A DNA stretch of 60,000 bases from Bolinopsis microptera (lineage: Eukaryota > Ctenophora > Tentaculata > Lobata > Bolinopsidae). Numbering within the stretch: the stretch's first letter is position 1; each line of letters opens with the position of its first letter. The stretch covers positions 1,404,312 through 1,464,311 of the forward strand of contig NC_087084.1 in NCBI RefSeq assembly GCF_026151205.1. Direction: 5' to 3'. Both the position numbers and the translations under genes were made by a program. A model generated the notes under the pieces. That model saw nothing but the letters and a program-made list of their open reading frames with translations, did no database searches and had not been told where the DNA came from. Below, in pieces: positions 1 through 9,900 of the stretch.

Positions 1-1798
1 GTCCGCCATGTCCGCCTATGTCCTGTCCTTTTTGTTTCTATGAGTACAAGGCGGACATAGACGGACGTGACACCCCCCCCCCTATAATTTTAATCATGAA
101 TCAGTATTTTTCCCGATCCATGACTCAAAGTGCCGAAGGCACCAAAGAGTCCAAGGGACAAGGGTTAGCGAACGAGGTTTTTTTGTATTGGTAGCTTTTC
201 GTCGTACTGCAGCGTGCCTGCGAGCGAGCTACTTGTCGCCCACGTGTCTGCCTGCGCAAAGTTATTTTGCGCGAAAATCTGAATTTAAAACAATTGTTTG
301 GCGCGCGGTGCAGAAATGTTCCAGACATTGTTATAATTTCACCATGTAAACGCATGCCGCTATGTACTAATTGATAGCATAGTAATATTATATTTGAGTT
401 AGTAATACTATTTTTGCACAGGTCCAGTCAGTTTGCATACACAATAAACTAGTCATATGGTTACATAAAATAATACCCTATTTGTCAAATTAAATATGGA
501 ATTATATCAACGGCGGCGCTCGGCCTGTCACTCCGCCATATACTGCATGCTTCTAAACAGTAAAGACTGGGTCCCTAAAGGTATGGAATATGATCAAATA
601 CTCAAACACGATCGGTAAATTGGAGCGGTCCATCCACAAAAGAAAAGCGGCCCGCATTTCTTGTTATCTGAGCTCTGCGTAATGCATCACAATGAATCAG
701 TTTTTAATCTATTAACTTTATTAACAACATTTGTGCTCTGCTTTAGCTTCAACTGACTATTTTAAAAAAAATTGTTGTTTCATGGCCATGACCTAATAGC
801 AGACCAATGGCCATTGCTGAAATTGAATGTAATTGATTCATTCAGGTCTACCTATAATTTAGTGAGGCATAATGGGTATAATGTTTGGACCTAAGGCTTT
901 AGTATGGCAACTTAAAATTGGGTTCTTTAATCTTTAATAAATATCAGTTAAAAATATATAAATCTGGGAAATCTGTTCACACTGTGAACCAGTCCTATAA
1001 AATAAAATTTCAAAAACCAGTTTATTTAAATATTTAAAACGGCTCAATAATGGAAATAGTCATAAACAATTAAGAAATTTACCAAATTCTTAATATCTAC
1101 CTAAGAGAAAAATACCTAGTCATGTCTACTGTAAAACACTAACTATTTAGGTTAAATACATTTAACAGGTGATACTCGATAAAATTATCTGTTCCATATA
1201 GTCCAAATATCTGTTCCATCATATGGACGATTCACCTCGGCGTGGCTCTGATTGTAAACCTACAAAAATACAAGGTGGTGAGTCCCAGCACCATTAATAA
1301 TTGTACCGTAAGATTTTTGATTTTTTTGTTGGGGACTGGCCCTTGGTTCCATAGGCCAATGATTACTCAAACAATAAATCGCGCCCGTTTGTTTGTATCT
1401 TTTGGCGACGCTAGATTTCCGTACACTAATTTTATAAATATAAGATCTAATCAGCTCACTGCCAAAATAATAATAAACACTATGTACACTAACTACGAGT
1501 ACGCATGCCACGTACAAATTGGGCTCTTACCTAATACTATACATTAATTAATACTCTCACGCCGCGCATTTATTGACATGCTCGCTAAATACATCATTAT
1601 CTCCGCAAGTAATACACGCGCGGCTTGCACTGCGCGCGTAGTTGTCATGGTAACTACCGAAAGGACCGGACGACATATTTATACCCACCTATCACGTTCT
1701 CCAAAATCCACACGTTTTATCTGCAAAAACGTCCATTTCGTAAACCTTTCACTATTGGTCTTTTTACAAAAAGAGTGTGAACGGAAAAAATATATAAA
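1..1798. other. intergenic DNA, no gene recognised
   Basis: AT-rich sequence with no convincing coding region. Reading frames here are short, overlap on both strands and resemble no known protein. The first ~100 bases hold short GTCCGCC/GGCGGAC inverted motifs. A diverged relative of the foldback arm at 2543 lies at about 1164-1240 and is listed separately. Confidence 0.6.
1164..1240 (+). repeat. diverged partial copy of the foldback-arm sequence
   Basis: This stretch shares the order TTAAC(G/A)GGTGATACTCG, then TAAAAT, then TGTTCCA with the inner end of the left arm of the foldback element at 2543-2921. It also has its own short internal inverted symmetry around CCATATAGTCC. It looks like an old, decayed member of the same family; the match is short, so the call is tentative. 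Confidence 0.4.
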
Positions 1799-2442
1799 AA
1801 AAACGTTCACTTTGACAAACCATAACTCTCCACCAATCAAGTCAAATTTCAATTTTAAAATATCAAAAGAAAGTAGAGAATTTCGCCAACAAGAAAGGGG
1901 ACTCCTGGATAGGTAGGTAAAAACGCGATCTTCGTCCTCAAAATCGACTTTTAAAACTTCATACATTTTCCGCCGAAATTATAAGTCTTATATCGCAAAA
2001 CATCCCCCTACCTCCCTGCAACTCCCCCCCCCCCCCCCCCTTTCCACTTCCCCCCCCCCTTCCTTCTGCTTTCTTTTGCAGCTGAACTATGAACTCTTAG
2101 CTCTCTCGCCTACCCAGAAAACCTTACCGCCTGCTGGGCTTGCTAGAGGTTATAGATTTTCAACAGCACGTTGGGCGTCGCGCGTCACATCGAGTTTACC
2201 TTTCACACGCTGCATTTAGTTTAGTAGTCATGACAACGACATGACTTTGCAAAGTTTAAAAGCTGCAATCTTTAATTTAGCCAAAAATCAAACTTTTTGG
2301 TTTAATTCAGAATCTAAATTGTCCCCAATTGTCCTCCTGGGGAGGCTCCTTTAAATTTACGAGACGGACATTTTGTTGAAAACCGGAAGGTTCTATCTAT
2401 TTTACTTTTGGAGATATACCCCAGCCGGTAGGGTTTCCTGGG
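1799..2442 (-). repeat. single inverted copy of the ~686-bp satellite unit
   Basis: Read on the minus strand, this 644-bp segment matches the tandem unit that fills 51392-60000, including the G-tract (seen here as poly-C near 2025-2060) and the AGTTGCAGGGAGG block. It starts at CCCAGGAAACCC and ends at GTTTGTCAAAGTGAACG, so it lacks only the roughly 40 bp that link one unit to the next in the array. It is isolated and in the opposite orientation to the array. No clear target duplication was seen at its edges. Confidence 0.9.
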
Positions 2443-2542
2443 AATATTTGACGATGTCAATTCTTCGCAGCTCGGCAAGGCCCTTGCTCTAACCAAAGCC
2501 CTTTCGCTTGCAGTAGCGCGCGACCGCCGAAGGCAAAGGAGG

Positions 2543-2921
2543 ATATATTCAACTTGTGAAACAAGCGCGTCACGCAGTACGCGTACACATGGCTATGTGA
2601 AGCAAGGCCCAGTAGCGCATTTTGCCGATTTAACGAAAAATTATTGGATGCAAGAAGCATTATTGGATGCGCGGCGCGGCACTTAACGGGTGATACTCGT
2701 AAAATATTTGTTCCAGGACCGTCGACGAGTCCAACTCGGCGCGCGTCCTGGAACAAATATTTTACGAGTATCACCCGTTAAGTGCCGCGCCGCGCATTCA
2801 ATAATGCTTCTTGCATCCAATAATTTTTCGTTAAATCGGCAAAATGCGCTACTGGGCCTTGCTTCACATAGTTATGTGTACGCGTACTGCGTGACGCGCT
2901 TGTTTCACAAGTTGAATATAT
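2543..2921. repeat. foldback element: two 176-bp inverted arms with a 27-bp loop
   Basis: The left arm (2543-2718) and right arm (2746-2921) are reverse complements with only a few mismatches by eye. The loop (2719-2745) is GC-rich. Because the arms mirror each other, the two reading frames seen here on opposite strands share almost the same translation; this is an effect of the symmetry and not evidence for a protein. A transcript through it would form a long hairpin. No clear target site duplication was found, so it may be a foldback transposon or a rearrangement product. Confidence 0.9.
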
Positions 2922-3112
2922 GGTAGGTTGTCCTACAATTCAGGATTAAACATTAAAGTTAGGGTTAGGGTTTGGATTGGGGTTTACGTAAAACCGTATT
3001 TGGTATTGCATATTGTTCGGCTGCAAAACAATAAAACCAAATTCACGTGATACTTTTTGGGTGAGCTAATTAGTAAACGCCACTAACTTCACATCAACAT
3101 GTCAAAGTGCTT

Positions 3113-3241
3113 CAAACGAAATAAAATGCTAATAAACCAGTTACACAATACACAACACAATTACAATTTGCTGAGCTACTACAGTTAGCTTAGCGAATTG
3201 TGTACGCTGTACGGCTTATTTATTCAGTTTTATTTCATTTG
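3113..3241. repeat. small imperfect inverted repeat, MITE-like
   Basis: CAAACGAAATAAAA at 3113 is answered by TTTTATTTCATTTG ending at 3241, with further partial pairing inside (AATAAA against TTTATT). The ~130-bp size and AT-rich ends resemble a decayed miniature inverted-repeat element. The rest of 2922-3707 is AT-rich with short GTGTATA/TCATTGTGACA repeats near 3400-3480 and no gene. Confidence 0.35.
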
Positions 3242-3707
3242 GGATACAGAGGTGCGAAAAAAACTTTGTTAATATAGATAGTCTAGATTTGAACTTGGAG
3301 CCACAAGGTCAAGGGTGATTTTCAAATGTTTCTTCCAATATTTGAGATATTATATAATTATTGAGTTTTTGAAGGGTTATCTTTATATTTATATAGGGTC
3401 ATTGTGACATTATGTGTATACTGTCATTGTGACAATTATGTGTATATTGTTTGAATAATTTACATTTTTATGTGTATACTGTTTAAAAAAATTGTATTCG
3501 TTTTTAAGTTATATTTCATTTGTCAAATTATTCTATTTTCAGTTAAATTCTTGTTTCTACTAAATATTTCCTTCGTCTTGTTGTTTTGCACAAGTTTACT
3601 TATGCCATTCAATGCAAGTACGAAAGACGTTCATTTTCAAATAGAATTAGAAAATCTCTGAATTTCTTGAATCAATGTAATTTTACTCTTAGATTTCCGA
3701 CAATTAA

Positions 3708-5960
3708 ATGGAGAAATATTTAAAGAATGGACAAGAAATCTTCGAAGCTTTCTGTTTGTCGACCGACAAAATCCCAGTCATGTTTCCTAGAGCCCCAGAA
3801 CAAACTTATATTGATGTATATCCCGATGACGATCAAACAGGAGCTAATTTCAAGGACGATAGACAACGACAGTAAACTATGAGGCTGAAGTCAGGGTTTA
3901 CCGTGCTCTAGAAAAACTCGACAAACATTTTATTGTTCTCCATAACTTCGAGTACACACACCACCAATATCGCTTGTGTGACCAAAATCATGTCCGGAAG
4001 GGATGTCCAAAGTGTAAAGGGAAAAACGCTGGAAACAAAGAAGGGGAATGTGACTTTTTGATCTTGGGCAGAAACTATGCTGTTATCATTGAAGTTAAAG
4101 ACATGGCATCACTAGGAGTGAAAGATACGGTCAATGAATCCGCATTAAACCAAATTGAGGTGAGTGAAATTAACAGGTTACAGCAGCTGCAAGCTTTGAA
4201 TGGAACCTTTCACAAATCACTGGATCAGAGGAAAAGAATGGAGGAACTGATTCACTGTATCGATGAAAATATGACTGTCCTTCACTTCACTGCATATCCA
4301 AATTTCAGCAGGCACTTCCAGAATGAGTTTCAGTTGGCGGATGCAAAAATATCTTCAATCATTTTTGAAGAGCATCTTATAAAACTTGCTGAAGAAAAAT
4401 CAGTAAATTACATTACAGATCTATTGGAAGTCAAAACTGAAAACCAACATTCACCACCAAACTGTAGATCTGTATCTCAAAGAGAGTGGTACAACATTGA
4501 ACAAACTAACTGCAATCAACAAGGGACCTCATTAGAAGATACAGAAGAAGAAGAAACAGAAAGTGATGCAAATAAAGAGGAGATGACTGGAGAAGAAACA
4601 ACAGAAAAAGAAACTGTTGATGAGGGTTTACAAGATGGTTTTGAAGAGGAAACAAGTGAAGAAGAAAGTTCTGATGAGGAACTCCTAACAGATAAAGAAA
4701 TTAACAGTTTCAGTGTATGGTGGAAGAATAACATTAAATCTATCATTTTGGATGAAAACGATGCACAAGAGGAGTTGCTCAACAAACATAAGAAAGCAAG
4801 GAACATGTTACTTGCGATTTGGTGTACTGATAAGGACAAATTTGACAAAGAAAAATGTAGTTTGGACCAGTGTATAGTCACCATTAGCGAAAAATTACGA
4901 AGTGGAAAGTTCACTTTCAAAGGTAAAAACCCCAGTGTTATCTCAGCCCCTGCAGTAATCAAGGAATGTGTTGGAGTATCAAACTTAACTTCTCAGCAAA
5001 CCAGCTTGTTTAATTCAAGTGAAAATTTATTTTGGATCAATGGATCCAGGGAAATCAAAATTTCATGTCATCATCGTACAAATAACGGGATATGTAAATC
5101 TTACATGGTTCACAAATTATACACTCCGCTTGCTGCAAGATTATCACGTGTTTGTTGACGATATTCAAGTTTTGATGGAATACGATGGAAGACTAGAACA
5201 ATACAATGATCTGTTTGATACATTGCTGAATCTATCACGTTCTAAAACTGTCCGCATAGCTTGCGACATTGCACAGTATTGGTTCGTCACTGAAGACGCG
5301 GATATCTTCAACTTAGCAAGTTCATTAGCTAAACATTTCTCGTCGGGTCAACTGAAAACTCTATCTAAAAACTTAAGAAATACTTGTGACCTATCAAATA
5401 TTCTGACGATACTAAGAAGTCAGTTTGTTGGATATTACACAAGTCCAGGACTCAGTTCTCACAGTTTGGATGCTTTACTCATGGTTTTACCTGAACAGCG
5501 ACCAGGCCATTTCATTCATGGCCCCAAAACTGTAGTGCACATCATGAAGACCCATGACGAATCCTTGATAGTCAATATCCTAAACGATGAATTGGATAAA
5601 CTTTGTAAAAGTTTTGATATATGCATAGTTCATGATAGTCTAATTGATGACGATGTACTGAACTTGGTTTCTCAAACTCTTGAAAAACGATGCGTTACGA
5701 AAGACAAAATAACTCTACTTGACAGTATGAATTGTTACTCAGCTGAGTGGCCAATAGTTATTGTATTGCATGAGATGACACAGTCAATAGTAGACATATC
5801 AACAAAAGATAACCTGGTATCACTTTATCTTCAAATATCACGTGCTCGTGTTTATTGTGTCGTTGTTCTATTCCCAGAGGACGGAAAAACTTTTAGACAT
5901 AGACACATGCTGAGCGCAATTGAAAAATTAAAAGATTGTGCACATTTGATACTTCATTAG
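3708..5960 (+). pseudogene. NERD-type nuclease domain plus superfamily I (UvrD-like) helicase, broken by two frame changes
   Basis: An intronless coding stretch in three frames. Segment 1 begins with ATG at 3708 and stops at 3875. Segment 2 is open from 3863 to 5158 and carries a NERD-like nuclease signature: GECDFLIL (E at 4046, D at 4052), then IIEVK at about 4088-4099, the D...ExK arrangement of restriction-endonuclease folds. An acidic Glu/Asp-rich linker follows (about 4530-4690). Segment 3 is open from about 5019 to 5960 and has helicase motifs in order: a PGKSK P-loop remnant near 5047, VFVDDIQ (Walker B, ~5147), CDIAQ (motif III, ~5262), LSKNLRNT (motif IV, ~5360), EWPIVIVL (motif V, ~5745) and ISRARVY (motif VI, ~5835). 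The second frame change falls within the P-loop (~5040), where the WING of frame 2 meets the PGKSK of frame 3. NERD plus SF1 helicase proteins are known mainly from bacteria. Either a decaying gene or a working gene with two assembly indels; the otherwise long open frames leave this undecided. Confidence 0.65.
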
Positions 5961-6152
5961 AGTTCTAATTGTCAATTGTGTTAATGAATGACAAATTTAG
6001 GATTTTTGTAGTTTCAGATACTTTTTATAACTTTTAGGTCAATTTCAGAGATCTTTAGACGACTATAACTTGAGTAATTTGAAGAATTTTAACCTATTAT
6101 AAAACTATGAATTTGATAATTCTTAGCGTACTATGCTACTATGATCATGATT

Positions 6153-6181
6153 CTAGTCCATGATCTCCCATCATGGACTAG
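6153..6181. repeat. perfect 12-bp hairpin
   Basis: CTAGTCCATGAT and ATCATGGACTAG are separated by a 5-nt loop (CTCCC). It lies about 190 bp after the stop of the NERD-helicase gene and could fold in its 3' UTR. No U-run or other terminator feature follows. The surrounding 5961-6818 holds no other gene. Confidence 0.6.
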
Positions 6182-6445
6182 TCCACCCTCTTCGGCTATA
6201 ATATTAATTTCAGCAAAGCTCGCTTTCTTTTATTGTAAAATAAATTGGTTTGAAAATTTTCTTGAGACAGTCGAGATTAAGTGATCTGTCTCTTGATCTG
6301 TCTTCTTACGATCTGTTTTTATCAAATACCAGCTTATTGTCCATAACTAACCCAAGGTTATTAACAGTAGGCACAATCATTACCAATGTGTTAGGAACGA
6401 TTTCAACCCTGGAAGTCCTATCTCATTGAGCACTTTACTTGGTCC

Positions 6446-6513
6446 AAAGCCTATAAGTTGAGTTTCACAAAGCCTATAAGTTGAGTTTCACAAAGCCTAT
6501 AATTTGAGTTTCA
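6446..6513 (+). repeat. 23-bp tandem repeat, three copies
   Basis: The motif AAAGCCTATAAGTTGAG plus TTTCAC occurs three times head to tail; the third copy has one change (ATAATTTG). It lies upstream of the first EHBP1-like coding exon. Confidence 0.85.
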
Positions 6514-6709
6514 GATTCAGCTGCAGATGGTATTGAGACTCCCTATTCTCTATCCTCACGAAGCAATTTTTAAGTTGGTTTGCTAAGGTTTTGACCTGAT
6601 CTGAGTTTTTGAAAGATTTCATGATTTGATGAACATCTGCATAACCAATAATAAGATCTTGTATTTAACTAAAGCGGTTCCTCGGACTTTAACTCTGGTT
6701 CTATTGAAG

Positions 6710-6819
6710 GAGCTGCTTTCTTTTAACTTATATTTTCTAAGGATGTAAAAAGCTGCTTTCTTTTAACTTATATTTTCTAAGCTGCTTTCTTTTAACTTAT
6801 ATTTTCTAAGGATGTAAAA
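6710..6819 (+). repeat. ~40-bp segment repeated three times directly before the EHBP1 start codon
   Basis: AGCTGCTTTCTTTTAAC followed by TTATATTTTCTAAG begins at about 6710, 6750 and 6780. Copies 1 and 3 continue with GATGTAAAA; copy 2 is shortened. The last copy runs into the ATG at 6819. Each copy has a pyrimidine-rich tract ending in AG, so each looks like a 3' splice acceptor; the last AG is 8 bases before the ATG. Confidence 0.85.
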
Positions 6820-6922
6820 TGAGCAAGGTATGGAGAAGGCTGCAGCGTGTTGGTAAAACTGCCTACAAGTTCGAATTCACCATAAAAGTACACACTGTTA
6901 CTCTTGAATGTGTTTCTGGATG
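6819..6922 (+). CDS. EHBP1: EHBP1-like exon 1 (start codon)
   Basis: The ATG at 6819 gives the conserved family start (Trp-Arg-Arg-Leu-Gln-Arg-Val-Gly-Lys) and runs to ECVSG plus two bases of a Trp codon. The donor is TG|GTAAGC. An acceptor-like TATTTTCTAAG ends at 6810, so a 5' UTR exon may be spliced in just ahead of the ATG. Confidence 0.85.
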
Positions 6923-9900
6923 GTAAGCTGTTATTTTCTATTTATAATCATAAATATATGCCCAAATTTTCCCTAGAGGGAAGTTCTTGTTTTCTTTAGA
7001 ATTCAAGATTGTAATATACTTAAGATTTCCTTGACACCATGTTGAACTTATTCCTCAGCTAACCTAACATTATTCTACAGGACTCCAAATCAAGTGTCAG
7101 TGCTGTGGGTTAGAAGGGGGAGGAAGGTTCGAACTGAGGTAAGTTCTGGTTGTGGCCGGGGGGCGGGGGGGGGGGGGGGTCTAGCTCTGGTTACTTTTGA
7201 TATATTGTCCTAATCTTCATGTTATAGCTTAATTAAATTGTTTAGCATCTTAACCCTGATGATCGTACACTATTATAAGTTGTTGGGTATCAGCATTACA
7301 TATGCACATAATATGATGAATTTTCTAAATTTCAGGCAACATCATGGACAACCCTACCTGGGAAGGACACGCAAGGAGTTGTAAACTGGCACGCTCTGGA
7401 GGCAACCATCACACTTTACATGGTTTGTTGAATAATAAAAACTTTGAAGATTGATGGTTTGAATGCAATGTTACACTTGACTAAGATTGTTTACATATGG
7501 GCAATTTCATGAAACATGAACAAGGAGGGAAAAAAATAAATTTCAGTTATGGCACTAGCTTTGATTGGAGTCTGAAAGAGAAGATTATAAACTGTTAGAC
7601 ACAAAAAACCGCTTATAAATATCTCACTTCGTTTCTGTGTTATCGCGTTTTCAAAATACCCATAAATTGTCATGTTTTACAGGCTAAAACTACTTTATAA
7701 TAAAAGCTGTTTACTAAAAAGAGATTGTTGTAATATTCATTAATTCTTGATCTGTAAAGGTGCATACCACTTCACTGAAGCTGTATGCAAAATTTGGGAC
7801 TCAAAATTTAAGCAGATTCGGAGCAATGCTATTCTACTTTCTCCTGTTTTTAGTGTAAATTACTATACATAAAAAACAAAAAAGTTTTCTGCTGGCCACA
7901 TTTCATGTTATTTCTTGCTGAAATCTTGCTAAAACAAGCTAACTCTGATTTCAAGACATAATGTACTTGTTTATTTAGATCCATAGATATCAGATCATGT
8001 CAATACCAGCGTCAAGTAAGTTACATGTCAAGTAATTTACGTGTCAAGTAATTTACACATATGCTTTTTATTCAGTAATAGTAGTAAAACACAACAAGTA
8101 ACGATTGTCAAACAGAATAAAAGTTATTTAAAAGTGATAATAGATTGGTTCTGGTCAGAATTTCATTAAAGAAATCTATAAAAATGGTTTAAAATGGTTA
8201 AAAATTGACTTTTCGAAAATATAATATAAATAATACTTTACTTTACAGAAAATCCAGTGGCCTGCTTGAACACAAATTTTTGAGCTGGGAAACATTCGTA
8301 CATTTACGCCCACCTACCTACTCTGTATAACTGGGCTAACTGTGGACCCAATCAGTGGATCAATCAACCAATTAAGGGGGCCGGGGGGTCTTCATCAAAA
8401 TTCCCTCGAAATTGACTTTTTAGTTGTTTCTGATAGAAGGGAGTGATATCTATCAGATGCTTTTGGTCCCATGGAAAAATATTATTCCTAGCCGAACTTA
8501 TTGTCGGTCAAAGGTCAGCACTTATGCGTAATTGTATTGCGCGAGCGATTTTCAATCACGTGTCCTGAAAATCGAGTCTAAAAATCTATTTTCTCCTACA
8601 TGTTTTGAGCAATCACCCTGAAACTTTCAGGATATGTTCTAGAGATAATTTAAAAGAGATGAGCCAAACAGAATTTTGAGATAGGCCTTTAAACATATTT
8701 TATTTGATTTTGAAAATCTTGAACCTCGTTTTTTGACGATTTTTTGAGGTCCAAGATTTTTTTAAATTGAAAATCGCTTGCGCAATACAATTACACATAA
8801 GCGCTGACATTTGACCGATAATAATTTCGTCTAGGAACAATATTTTTTCATGGGACCAAAAGCATCTGATAGATATCACTCCCCTCTATTAGAAACAACT
8901 ATAAAGTCAATCTCGAGAAAATTTTGATGAAGGCCCCCCCCGGCCCCCTTAATTGGCTAATGATAAACTGATATATCATTATTAATCATATATTACATAG
9001 TTCATACACTTAGCAAACGAATTAAAGACAAAGGGGCAGCTTTAAACAGTTAAAATCAAAGGATTGTGTAACAGTGTAAACTACTTGACACAAAAGAGTA
9101 ACTTACTTTACAAGGAACAAAGGCTTCTACAGAACACAGCTATTAACCATTTACCAAAACAAACCCTTTCCAGTACAGGCAAGACATTTGCCAGTGTGCA
9201 TGAAAAATATTTAAATGTTTACTCTCACACCTGGGCACGAAATGAGATTTCAATACACGTTGGTCAGGAATGTCAATTTGTGCCCTGTAATTTACTTTAC
9301 ATTTTCAAACGTGCCTCACTCAAAAGCCATAGCAGTTGGAGTAAAAATCTTAATATAGCTGTGTGTGGAGTACATAGGAGATGTTTCATGCAATTTATTA
9401 TGATTCTGTTATGTTTGTGTAATGCTTGAGAGTCAGAATAAGGCCAAATTTTTGTGCAAAGTGTAATTTACTTTACGTGAAATCGCCCATATAGAGGCCT
9501 GATTGTAATCTTCAAAAACTTTGAAGATTGATCATTGATGGTTTGAATGCAATTTTACACTTGACTAAGATTGTTTACAAAATACAAATAGAGAGGCCTG
9601 ATTGTATGTGGTAAACAATACTTTTTAAAACTGGTTTGTTTTGTTCGGTGCAATTCTACTTATTTTGCAGAAGATTTTAATGAATAGTAGTATAGAAAAA
9701 TAGAAGTTGCAAGGATGCGCGAAATTAATATAATTTGAAGATTTACTTTAAGAACAGAAAATATCTAAATTTAACCTGATATTAATCCTAGTACTTGTTG
9801 ATTTTGTTGTTCAACATATTATAGTGTGTGGAATGTAGTAATGAACTTTTAACTTTTCTACTTTTGTAGCAGTAACATACGTGTTACGCCAAAAGGAAGC

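Noticed and set aside
1679-1966. 95-codon minus-strand frame
   Set aside because: It is the satellite's 57-codon frame running on into flanking DNA; no independent support for a gene.
2457-2926. Two similar proteins on opposite strands (about 105 and 78 codons)
   Set aside because: They mirror each other because they lie in the inverted arms of the foldback element.
2953-2985. TTAGGGTTAGGG-like sequence suggesting an internal telomere
   Set aside because: Only two perfect units and degenerate continuation; too short to call.
9064-9429. 121-codon frame in intron 3
   Set aside because: It has no ATG until its last residues and no recognised similarity.
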